60,507 bases of DNA from a virus. Both the position numbers and the translations under genes were made by a program. A model generated the notes under the pieces. The model made no database searches. It was not told the DNA's origin and was given only the letters and a program-made list of their open reading frames with translations. Positions 32,076 to 41,227 of the stretch are shown piece after piece. The stretch lies in IMG/VR virus record IMGVR_UViG_3300030090_004814, positions 1-60,507 of that record. The stretch is one strand, 5' to 3'. Position 1 is the first letter of the stretch; the number at the start of each line of letters is the position of its first letter.

Positions 32076-32163
32076 GGATCACATGGATGTAGAGTGCAGG
32101 GAGATCCTGCAACGAGGGGGTTTGTCCTTCTGTTCGCCTCCTACATTGATCACCATGTGATCC
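32076..32163. ncRNA. Branched inverted-repeat element between convergent genes
   Basis: An 88-base segment that folds as a multi-branched structure. GGATCACATGG pairs with CCATGTGATCC (11 bp), then ATGTAG with CTACAT (6 bp, with six unpaired bases on one side). Inside are a TGCAGG/CCTGCA hairpin and a weaker GAGG/CCTC hairpin. It fills the gap between the last early gene and the stop of the giant leftward gene. No T-run follows on either strand. It may be a bidirectional terminator or a structured RNA. Confidence 0.5.
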
Positions 32164-32165
32164 CT

Positions 32166-35100
32166 TTACTCAAGAGAAATAAACCCATTCTCTGTTTGTT
32201 CCAAAAGAAAGCTAGCAGCTTTAGAAAGTCTTGCCCTTACTTCTGGGTTAGAGCTATTCTTAAATACTTCTTTCATCCTGTTACTGAAGAACAAAGCAGG
32301 TACATAATTGTTTAACATTATGTTCTTATAACCTTCTTTAGTAAATAACTCTCCACCAATCTTCCTGACTTGTTCAGGAGTAGCTCCTAGTTTAGGGAAA
32401 GCAGGAGCATGTCTCTTAAATGTTTTCGCTGATCTCTTATAACTATTAACAAGATTCTGTAATGTATCTCTAAGTTCGTCATCAGACACTGGCTTTGACG
32501 TAGCAAGTTTGTTAAGTGCTTTACGCATAGCTAGTTTATCCTGCTCGATTGGTCTGGTAAAATTATATAAGGCAGTCTGTGGTTTTATCTCATAAGGTTT
32601 TAAAGGGGAAAATTCATCCCTTAATAACTTAGACATAGTGTACGTAGGGTCATCACTTAGCATACCTTTTATGTTTTCACTAAGCCTCATGAAAGTTGGA
32701 GCACCGTAAGCTTCTTTAGCAAAGCTAGCTAAACCTTTAGCAGCTTTAGTTCCTAAGTCATCATGCTCAAAAAAGATAGCCTCATCTTTTGAATTCTTAT
32801 TGTTCAGCATGTTGTAGAAAGCTTTAGTAGCTATCTGACCTTCGAGGAAAGGAGCTGAAAAAAGAATATGCATTCCGTGACCCATAGCCTCTAAAGGACT
32901 CTCCCCTCTTCCTAACGATCTTTGTATCGCAGGGAAAGCATCCAAGTAAGTAGAGTAAGGATTCAAGTAAGTTAAATCCCAAGAGTAATACTTACCATTC
33001 TTCTTGGTATATAAGAATGTATGGTTACGTAAATAAGAAGGCACACTAAGTTGTAAAGCTTCCTTCTCTTCATCTCCTAAATCATCAGCAGGTCTGTGCC
33101 CTAACCCATAAACAAATATTAGTAGTGCAGCTTCCGCAGCAAACGTAGCCACTGTAGAAACAGCTCCAACAGTAGCAGCTCCAGCAGCTCTTTGTAATCC
33201 TCTTTTCCTTATGACAGGATTTTTTGACTTAATTTCTTGAGCAGCTAACATGGTATTGTTAACCATTATCCTGCCTACTTCTGCTCTGAATCGATAATAA
33301 GGAGCCACTAAAGCACCCGCAGTAGATCTACTGAAAGCTTCTGTACCAGGCATGTTTTGAGAAAAGTATTGAGCAGTCTTCTTTAACTTATCAATTGCCA
33401 TTAGCTCAAGCTCTCTATCAGACTTGCCTTTGAATCCAGTATCTATTCCACTCTCATCATCATATGCTCTAGCTTCTTGAAGATTGTTTAACTCATATTC
33501 GTACACAGCTATTTTGTAGAATGAGTCTGAAGCTAATGAAAGTTTCTGTAGTTTGTTCTCAAGCTTCTTAGAAATCTTATACCCTTTCTTCCCTACTTGT
33601 TTTAAAGTATCTAATAAAGACTTATCACTATCTGCTTCAATAGGAGGAAGACCATTCTCTTTCTGTAATTCATTTAACAGATCAGAAGTTTGTTCTCTCA
33701 AACTTTCCTCAGTGATAAGTCCGTTGACCATGTCCTCATAAAGAGCAACAGAAAATTCTCTTTCAATAACCCCATCCTTAACAAGTTTATTCACATACTC
33801 ATTAACTTCTTTAGGGCTTGTGATAGCTCGTGCTAACTCTCCTTTGATCTTAGTTATCCCTGTGCCTGGTGGTAATCCTAAAGACAATGCGAAGTATGTT
33901 GTGTTACCTACTATGTTTCTAATGTAGTAGGTAGTACTAGTAAGTGTCTTTATACCTAGCGAGTATCCTATACTTTTCCTGACTATACCATTTATAGATT
34001 TAGTTAACTTGTCAGTAAGCCTTGTTCCTTCTTGAACAAAGGTTCTTGCTTCTTGTATGTCATTAATTAATTCAGGTGGTGCGTAATAACCTTTACCAAT
34101 TAGAGGACTAAAAACATCGTCCTTGTCTGTCTTTAAAGCAGTATCTATTAGTTGGTAATCATCTAACCCTAGTTCATTCCTTTGTTCTCTAGTCACTAAC
34201 CATCTCTGATCAGGCTCTCCAGCTGTCCCAAGTCTTTCTAAGTTAGCATCAACGGCAAGCCTGTTGACTAAATAACTAACATTCTCATAAGTTTTTACAA
34301 CATTCCAAGTGCCGTCAGGTATTTCTCCTAATGCTTCCCTCACAGCTTTTGGGAGATCTTGTTTCTTTTTAAGAACATCTGCATCTAAATCTTCTCCATA
34401 CTTAGAAAAGTTATTCTTGAAAGTAGCTTCTAAAAAAGCTTCTTCACTTTGACCCTCAGTTTCTAAAGCTTGAGCTAAAGTTTTAGCTAGCCCACTAAAC
34501 TCTGCTCTCTTAGCTGACTCAGATTTAGTTATCCAGTCTACATCATTGTTTGCGTAAGCTTCTTTATCTTTTTTGATGACCTCTGCTGAGATTTCATTTT
34601 CTTGATTTTGTTTAAAAATTTCTCTAGCTGCATTCAACCTAAGTGCTTTTGCTTTAGGATTATCTTTAGAAAATATAAACTCTTTCCAAGAAGCGTCTTG
34701 GAAGATCCTATACGAACGAGTTAAGTAAAAACCTTCTTGAGCACTGAACCGTGCTTCTATGTCCGTGTACTCATCTTTATCTATCTTTGATAACTGTTCT
34801 GAAATGTATCGTGAGGATGCAGTTATTTTAAATCTCAGTCCTCTAAGTGTTTCAGCTAACTCAGGAGATTTCTCACTGATCTTATTTAAAGCTTGATCTA
34901 CTCTAGCAAGGGTTTCTTGTCGTATCCTTTGCTTTTCCTTTATCACTGCTGACTCATAATCACGGTCTGCTTTTTTAACAGCCTCTATAACATCTTTAGG
35001 ATTTTCTAAATCTCTAGCAGCTAACTTAGCAGCGTCTCTTTCAGCAATAAAGACCGCATCAACTTCTTCACTTACGTTGATATTGTTTCTTTCTCCAGTA

Positions 35101-38100
35101 GCTTGTTCTAATAAAGTATTTATTTCTGCGGTAAACCCACCCCATCCTTCATTAACAAGTCTTTCTATCTGCCCTATATAAGATTCAACTTCTGTACGGA
35201 TACCATTCATGAAGCTTTCTCTCCGCTCCATTTCTCTCTTCCATCTAGGATCTTTTAAGCCTGTGAACCAGGACCAAAAAGTTTTGATCCAATTAGGTTT
35301 ACCCTCAACAGGGCTAGTGTAACTACCTAACTGACCTATAGGTACTTCAATCAAAGTTCTAAATTCTTTTTCAATGTCTGTCAAAGCTTGCGGGTCATCA
35401 GCTTTAGTTATTACATTTCTTATTTGTTCCAGCCCTGCTTCAGCAGTAGCACCCCCATTGTACACAATCATTTTTTCAGGGTTAAAAACATAACCCTTTC
35501 TTAGATGTGTCCTAGCAGTGCCTAAAGAATCTAACTTCAAAGCTAACTCTTTACTTACGTCAGATGCTAAATCCTTATCAAGACTTTGTGAGATTAAGTC
35601 AATAGAGTTATCTAATGACTGCATTGCTATTTCTTTTAGCTTTGGAAATGAATTTAATATGGTTAAAGAATCTCTATAATCTTTACCACTTACTGCTTCA
35701 GCGGTTAGCTTTTTGATAGCATTGATTGCAATACTTTTAACAACTTCATCCCCTTGAGCTTCAATGTCCTCTTCAGAAAAAATTCCTGTATCAAATAATA
35801 AATCATTTTCTGAAGAAATAAAAGATAAGAACTTATCATCAATCCCTAAATCAGCAAAAGATTCAACGCTTAGATTATCATTTAAAAAAGTATCTTCAAT
35901 AGATTTAATTGTAAACTCAGATTCAAGGTACCCATTTAAAGAAGCCTCTTCTCCTTTTGTTTTTCTATAAGATGACAAGGCATCTATTAAAGCAACTTTG
36001 TTGAACTCAAGAACACCCTCATCAACAGTCACCGCTGCTAAGTTTGGTGAGTTTGTTGTTCTTACTATATATTTTTTTGTTATATTATTTCTGACATGAA
36101 CAGCAGCATCTACTAGTAATTCATTAGCCCCCTCAGTAGTCTCTGTGGTGAAGTCAGTCTCTTGGCTGTTTGCTGAAAGAGCAGGTCCCTCATCAAGGTA
36201 TATTGCAGAAGGTGGGTTGTTATCTATAATGGTTTCAACAGCTTGTGTTTCTGTAGCTACGTTAGTCCCAAACTCATTAAGTACTTTTATTAAGAAAGTA
36301 TCTACTGTGTCACCACTTACTTTAGAAGTAACCATGATATCTTTAATTCTACCAACTGTTACTCCTTCAACATAGTTTTCGCTACCCCTTTGACTTATCT
36401 CAGGAAAAGTTATTTTTTCTTTTCTAGTAGAGACACTCTCTAAAAAGTCTACGTATTTATCCCTAATTACATCTAGTTTAGCACGGTTGAAATTTGGTAT
36501 GCTCTGTTGTACTTCAGGATCAGAAAGCAAGTAGGCTTCTACTTTTTCTATGTTAGCTTGCTGAACTTTCTCTGCTGTTTCTTCTTGGTTGCGTACCCCT
36601 TTATTTGTAATCTTTCTTTTAGAAACTTCATTTGCTTTAAGCCAAAGAGAATCTTCAGTTGTTATAGGTGTTTCTTCTGGCTCAACAGATAGCTCAACAT
36701 CTTCAACTTCTAACTTTTCTTTTGAAGCTTTTTCAAAATCAACGAACCTCCCCCTGATAGAACTAGCTAATGTATTTGTGTAAGCTGCTTCTATATCATT
36801 CAAATACTTCGCTACACTCTTGTTGATAAATGAATACTGATCCTTGCTCTCTTGAACATTTGGATCTAAGAATCCTCTAACATGTTGAACGAGGTCTTGT
36901 AAGAACTCTAAGAATCCTTTGTCTTTAGTTATGTCAGTCAGCTTAGTTTCGCTCTCAATAAATTGTCTAGTAAACTCTGAAACAATTTCATCAGCCTCCA
37001 TTGTAGGGCTTTGTTCTGAGTTTGGTTCTAATTCACCAGGCAGTATTACATCATCAACCTCCATGCCTTTGTAAACGGCAACGGAGTTTCTTAGCTTATC
37101 TATCCCCTCTCCTTTAGCTAACGACTCATATACTTCAGTAAGTTTCTTTTTAGAGAACTGAAGGAAGTTTAAACCTTCTTCCTGAGAAGATCTCTTCCTC
37201 CACATATCTTTAAGCAAAGAGCTTTCACTAACGTGCACAAACTCGTGTGCGAGCATTGTATCTAAAGCTTTTTTCCTGGCTTCTTTTCCTTTTAAATCTT
37301 TTAACTGCGCTGTGATTTTATCGGTGTCAATTTGTAGTACAATGTTTGGGTTGTCCGTTGTACCAGCATTGATACCAACTCTCATTGGGTTATTATCAGG
37401 GAGCTTGCCATCAACATACTGTATGAATATGTCTTCTTTAGTGTTGGTAGGAACCCAACCACTGATGTAATCAGCTACATCTTCTTTAGTAAGTTTACTT
37501 CCGAAGTTTGTCAGGATAGTTCTGCTAGTTGGTTTCTCAGCTAATGTTTCTTCAAACTCTTCAACGGCTCCTTCTATCTCTGCATCCCCCACAACAGTAA
37601 CATCTTCGGCAACAGGAGCCTCTGCACCTGCTTCTTTAGTTTCAATTGGGTTAGTAACTTTTAAAGATTCTTGTAACTGTTCAGCACTGATAACTAAACC
37701 TGCTTCATCTAAAGCCTGAGAGGCTTGGGCAAGAGCGGTGTTCAGAGCGACTGTTTTCTTGTTCTCTTCGCTTTTTACATTGGTAGATTTCAATAACCTA
37801 TCTGGGCCAAAGAAAGTTTCTGACCCAACAGTCATAGTACCACCTAGAATACTTCCCAACCCACCCGCATAAAGACCTTGAGATATGCGCTCCTTCATGG
37901 GAACAAACTCATTCAATACAGCACTGTCTACAAAAGATCCTATGAATTCATCAAGACCTTCTTCAGCACCTTCAGCAGCAGCACTGCCTAATGCTTTTTT
38001 AATTAAGGTAGAGTTTGCTTCCTTCTTGTATAACTCAGCAGCTTGTTTAGCAATAGTATTTCTTAAAAGAGCTTTAGTTGTTTCCTCATTCGCTTTAAAA

Positions 38101-40115
38101 GCAACATTAGGCACATTGTTTATAGCATTCTTAAATTGTCTAAATGATGCTCCTTTGGCTACAATGTTTTCTAAACCACCTGCACCAAAAGCAGAAAATC
38201 CAGAAGTTATAACACCAGTCAAAGTACCTCTTGCAAAAGCAGCTCCTAAAGCTTTGTCATGTTTTTCTTCATGACTCATATCTTCTGGCAAAGAGTTATA
38301 GATAGAAGCGTAGGTAGCTCCTGCTGATCTGTTAGCAGAAGTTAAAAACAAAGAAGAAGTAATACCAAACTTCTGTGCTGTTTGCTCATTGAAACGACCT
38401 ATAGCTAATGGAGTTTTCTTAGGGTCAATAGCAGCTTCATTTGCAATTCTTTTGATTGCTTGTTCTTTAGAAGCAACGTTATCTAATTTTCTACCAACCC
38501 CTAAAGCTTTAGCCCCTTTAGTTAATGGACCTGCTAAGAAGTAAGTAGAAGCTAAGTCTGCTCCGACAGCTGGAAGTATAGTAGCTAAGTCATAGCCTAC
38601 TCCAAACTCCCCACCGAAAAGACCATCTAGTTCTCTCCTTTGTGACTGTTTCTTTTGAGATTCTTTTAAGTAATTAGCAGAAGCGTCGTTGCCTAGTAAG
38701 GCTCCAATAGAAGCACCAATCCCTACGATTGCTTCAGGGACAGATGCACGGACACCACCCCACCAGTTCTTTGAAGCATCATAGTTTTTCTCATTAGAAA
38801 GAAACTCATCAACAAAGGCAACTCTATCCTCTTTCCATTTCTGTGGGTTCTCAGCTTTTGCTCTAGCCCACTTGTCTCCAACCGCTGATTCTAAATGATC
38901 ACTACTAAGTACATCATCAATGTGATAAGATCTAGAATACATATAGTTTCTTCTAGATTCACTAAGTGCTTTTCTCTGACTAGGAGTAAGTCTGTCATCT
39001 TTTAAAAGCTCATTAAAAGCTTTTGGGTTCTCCATTACAGTTGGGTGTGCAATAGGCACTCCCATTGGAGTAAGTCTTAAATTGTTTTCAGGTTTGTCTT
39101 CATCATACTTAAAAGCACCCTGGTTGTTTGTGTGGACAATAGATAGTTCTTTAATTAAGTTAGCTATTCTCTCATTGGAAAACCTGTAAGAGTTATCAAC
39201 AGAAATACCAGCTGCTTCTGCATCTCCCCATCCTTTTCGTTTAGCAAACTCATTGAGAAAAATTGGAGTAAGGTCTTCTATTTCTTCAGGTAATTCTTCT
39301 GATAAAATTTGTGTTATCTTTTCAGGTCTGTCTGCAAAGATTTGCTGTAACCAATTTCCTTTTGTTCTATAAGTCTCAAGATCAATTGAGTTAACAATGG
39401 CATCGTTAATTGTTTTAGCATAAGGTGAGTCTTTATCACCAAGCATCTCACGTAAAATACCTAAGTCTTCTTCATCTAAATCTGATTCAAAATTAGTTTT
39501 ACCAGGCACCCTTGTAGATTCTAACCCCTCAGAAACTTGCCATAGATCTCTAGGATCAACAGCACCTAGAGTCACTGCACTCAATGCTCTTTGACTAGCT
39601 AACTTCTTTTTATCAGGAGAGGTTCCTAAAACATCATAATCTCCTACTTGTACAGTTCCTCGACCACCTTCTAAAATAGTAGCAAAAGGTAGTTCACCAC
39701 TTGCCATTAAAGATTTTTTAGCCCTATTAAGATATTCATTTTGTTTGGCTGTATCAATTGCAGCAAAATCTACGTTAGGGAAAACTCTATTTACAATACG
39801 CTCATCATTTAAACTACCTGATTGGTAAGCGGTTGATTGATTAGCTAGTGCTGCATAATCTTCATCAGATACTTCCTCCCCATTAGAAGCCCAATTAACA
39901 TAGTAGTTCTGAATATCCGCTTCTTTCTCTCTAGTTAACTCGCCTCGTTTAAAGAGTTCTGTCCGGTAGTAATCTAAATACTGGGGTAGATCCTGATCTG
40001 TTGTTAAATCCTCATCACTGTTGATTTGTTTCCATTGAGGATATGAATATAAAGAACCTAATTCATTATTAATTGGTGTTTCAGCAGTCGCTAAATTTGA
40101 TCTGTTAAGTGCCAC
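32166..40115 (-). CDS. Giant polyvalent internal virion protein with metallopeptidase-like motif
   Basis: A 2,649-residue protein, the largest uninterrupted gene in the window. Residues about 430-800 hold Gly/Ala-rich hydrophobic stretches (PEAIVGIGASIGALLG; YAGGLGSILGGTMTVG) that could enter membranes. H957-E-F-V-H961 is a zinc metallopeptidase-type HExxH. A long charged helical middle follows. The C-terminal about 500 residues (YYIRNIVGNTTYFALSLGL, ALVAPYYRFRAEVGRIM, a membrane-like span, then the L-T-Y-L-NPYS segment) resemble the LPD38 part of phage polyvalent proteins. Such proteins are thought to travel in the capsid and enter the cell with the DNA. It is followed in the opposite strand by the early block. 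Confidence 0.72.
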   Translation of the reverse strand: MALNRSNLATAETPINNELGSLYSYPQWKQINSDEDLTTDQDLPQYLDYYRTELFKRGELTREKEADIQNYYVNWASNGEEVSDEDYAALANQSTAYQSGSLNDERIVNRVFPNVDFAAIDTAKQNEYLNRAKKSLMASGELPFATILEGGRGTVQVGDYDVLGTSPDKKKLASQRALSAVTLGAVDPRDLWQVSEGLESTRVPGKTNFESDLDEEDLGILREMLGDKDSPYAKTINDAIVNSIDLETYRTKGNWLQQIFADRPEKITQILSEELPEEIEDLTPIFLNEFAKRKGWGDAEAAGISVDNSYRFSNERIANLIKELSIVHTNNQGAFKYDEDKPENNLRLTPMGVPIAHPTVMENPKAFNELLKDDRLTPSQRKALSESRRNYMYSRSYHIDDVLSSDHLESAVGDKWARAKAENPQKWKEDRVAFVDEFLSNEKNYDASKNWWGGVRASVPEAIVGIGASIGALLGNDASANYLKESQKKQSQRRELDGLFGGEFGVGYDLATILPAVGADLASTYFLAGPLTKGAKALGVGRKLDNVASKEQAIKRIANEAAIDPKKTPLAIGRFNEQTAQKFGITSSLFLTSANRSAGATYASIYNSLPEDMSHEEKHDKALGAAFARGTLTGVITSGFSAFGAGGLENIVAKGASFRQFKNAINNVPNVAFKANEETTKALLRNTIAKQAAELYKKEANSTLIKKALGSAAAEGAEEGLDEFIGSFVDSAVLNEFVPMKERISQGLYAGGLGSILGGTMTVGSETFFGPDRLLKSTNVKSEENKKTVALNTALAQASQALDEAGLVISAEQLQESLKVTNPIETKEAGAEAPVAEDVTVVGDAEIEGAVEEFEETLAEKPTSRTILTNFGSKLTKEDVADYISGWVPTNTKEDIFIQYVDGKLPDNNPMRVGINAGTTDNPNIVLQIDTDKITAQLKDLKGKEARKKALDTMLAHEFVHVSESSLLKDMWRKRSSQEEGLNFLQFSKKKLTEVYESLAKGEGIDKLRNSVAVYKGMEVDDVILPGELEPNSEQSPTMEADEIVSEFTRQFIESETKLTDITKDKGFLEFLQDLVQHVRGFLDPNVQESKDQYSFINKSVAKYLNDIEAAYTNTLASSIRGRFVDFEKASKEKLEVEDVELSVEPEETPITTEDSLWLKANEVSKRKITNKGVRNQEETAEKVQQANIEKVEAYLLSDPEVQQSIPNFNRAKLDVIRDKYVDFLESVSTRKEKITFPEISQRGSENYVEGVTVGRIKDIMVTSKVSGDTVDTFLIKVLNEFGTNVATETQAVETIIDNNPPSAIYLDEGPALSANSQETDFTTETTEGANELLVDAAVHVRNNITKKYIVRTTNSPNLAAVTVDEGVLEFNKVALIDALSSYRKTKGEEASLNGYLESEFTIKSIEDTFLNDNLSVESFADLGIDDKFLSFISSENDLLFDTGIFSEEDIEAQGDEVVKSIAINAIKKLTAEAVSGKDYRDSLTILNSFPKLKEIAMQSLDNSIDLISQSLDKDLASDVSKELALKLDSLGTARTHLRKGYVFNPEKMIVYNGGATAEAGLEQIRNVITKADDPQALTDIEKEFRTLIEVPIGQLGSYTSPVEGKPNWIKTFWSWFTGLKDPRWKREMERRESFMNGIRTEVESYIGQIERLVNEGWGGFTAEINTLLEQATGERNNINVSEEVDAVFIAERDAAKLAARDLENPKDVIEAVKKADRDYESAVIKEKQRIRQETLARVDQALNKISEKSPELAETLRGLRFKITASSRYISEQLSKIDKDEYTDIEARFSAQEGFYLTRSYRIFQDASWKEFIFSKDNPKAKALRLNAAREIFKQNQENEISAEVIKKDKEAYANNDVDWITKSESAKRAEFSGLAKTLAQALETEGQSEEAFLEATFKNNFSKYGEDLDADVLKKKQDLPKAVREALGEIPDGTWNVVKTYENVSYLVNRLAVDANLERLGTAGEPDQRWLVTREQRNELGLDDYQLIDTALKTDKDDVFSPLIGKGYYAPPELINDIQEARTFVQEGTRLTDKLTKSINGIVRKSIGYSLGIKTLTSTTYYIRNIVGNTTYFALSLGLPPGTGITKIKGELARAITSPKEVNEYVNKLVKDGVIEREFSVALYEDMVNGLITEESLREQTSDLLNELQKENGLPPIEADSDKSLLDTLKQVGKKGYKISKKLENKLQKLSLASDSFYKIAVYEYELNNLQEARAYDDESGIDTGFKGKSDRELELMAIDKLKKTAQYFSQNMPGTEAFSRSTAGALVAPYYRFRAEVGRIMVNNTMLAAQEIKSKNPVIRKRGLQRAAGAATVGAVSTVATFAAEAALLIFVYGLGHRPADDLGDEEKEALQLSVPSYLRNHTFLYTKKNGKYYSWDLTYLNPYSTYLDAFPAIQRSLGRGESPLEAMGHGMHILFSAPFLEGQIATKAFYNMLNNKNSKDEAIFFEHDDLGTKAAKGLASFAKEAYGAPTFMRLSENIKGMLSDDPTYTMSKLLRDEFSPLKPYEIKPQTALYNFTRPIEQDKLAMRKALNKLATSKPVSDDELRDTLQNLVNSYKRSAKTFKRHAPAFPKLGATPEQVRKIGGELFTKEGYKNIMLNNYVPALFFSNRMKEVFKNSSNPEVRARLSKAASFLLEQTENGFISLE

Positions 40116-40137
40116 GACAAAGTATTAAATGTTAAAA

Positions 40138-41226
40138 TTATATTCTAGGTGGGATTCCTAATCCTCCTAATCCAGATGATGTTCCTGGAATACCTCTAGA
40201 GCTAGGGTCAAACCTATTTAGTTTTCTTACGCCTGTTATAGGTTGAGTGCTGACTCTATAAAGTAAAGATTGTAACAAGCTTTTTGGTTCTGCAAAAAGA
40301 GCACCACCAATTAAACCTGCCGTACCATCGTCGGTAGGTTTAGGCTGTTGAGTCCAATCAAAAAGTTTTTTATAAGCTTCAGAACCCATAAGTCCCATCG
40401 AAGCAGCTTCTGCTAAGACCATATCAGAAGCATTTTTAAGAGAGTCCCAACTAGCATCATCCCCTACAGAACTTTCAACGAAGCTCTTTAAAGCTGTGAT
40501 CCTGTCTTTTGATAACTCATCTTGTTTCTCTCTTTGTTCTTTTTTGATAGACCCTTTGATAGCTTCTTTAGCTCCTTTAACAATAGGACTAGTAGGTGCC
40601 ATCCCAATTGATTTAGCAGCTTCTTCAACAGCTTCAGGAGACTGAGTAGCTATAGCATCAGAAAATAATTTTACTCCTAAGTTAGATACATTAGGGTCCG
40701 TTGAATTCTTAATAGCCGATGTAGTTATATCTAATAATTTTTTACCTTGGTCTGTTTGTAAAAGAGTAGGATCTGAAAACAACTGCCTATATGCAAAGTT
40801 TGCTTGTTCAGAAGGTGTTGCATCAGATGCAAAGACAGGGCTAAGTCTTTCAGACATGATTGCAAACCTTTGCTCTATCTCTCTATCTTTTTTTAGAGTC
40901 TCTGCTTCACGTTTAATCTTTGCGTTTTGTTGCCTAAGGGCTAATTCTTTCTGAGCAGTATCAAGTTTTCTATAAGAATCACTATATTCTTCTGATTCTA
41001 ATTTATCAAAAGCAGGACCATAATCTTTTCTTATCTGCGATCCATGTTGACTTCCTAAGGACATACTAAATATGTCACTCTTCAAAGCCTGAATATCTTC
41101 TACCCCAAACGAATCTTGTGGATTCGCTGATCTAGCTTGTGCATCTGCTAGAAGAAAATCTGCTTGACGATTTATGTTGTCGTAAGAAGCTTTTTGCCTA
41201 GCACTAAGTGTATCCCTGTACGACAT
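40138..41226 (-). CDS. Probable internal virion (ejection) protein
   Basis: A 362-residue protein, almost wholly helical and charged over residues 1-300 (ELALRQQNAKIKREAETLKK), with a Gly/Pro-rich C-terminus. It lies one base from the upstream gene and just before the giant protein. Helical proteins in this position are typically ejection proteins. I recognise no family. Confidence 0.6.
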   Translation of the reverse strand: MSYRDTLSARQKASYDNINRQADFLLADAQARSANPQDSFGVEDIQALKSDIFSMSLGSQHGSQIRKDYGPAFDKLESEEYSDSYRKLDTAQKELALRQQNAKIKREAETLKKDREIEQRFAIMSERLSPVFASDATPSEQANFAYRQLFSDPTLLQTDQGKKLLDITTSAIKNSTDPNVSNLGVKLFSDAIATQSPEAVEEAAKSIGMAPTSPIVKGAKEAIKGSIKKEQREKQDELSKDRITALKSFVESSVGDDASWDSLKNASDMVLAEAASMGLMGSEAYKKLFDWTQQPKPTDDGTAGLIGGALFAEPKSLLQSLLYRVSTQPITGVRKLNRFDPSSRGIPGTSSGLGGLGIPPRI

Positions 41227-41227
41227 C

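Noticed and set aside
32076-32163. Hammerhead-type ribozyme
   Set aside because: The conserved core (CTGANGA and GAAA) is absent on both strands.
33553-38274. Several plus-strand ORFs of 60-130 codons over the giant gene
   Set aside because: They are antisense shadows of a continuous 2,649-codon frame with consistent domain character.
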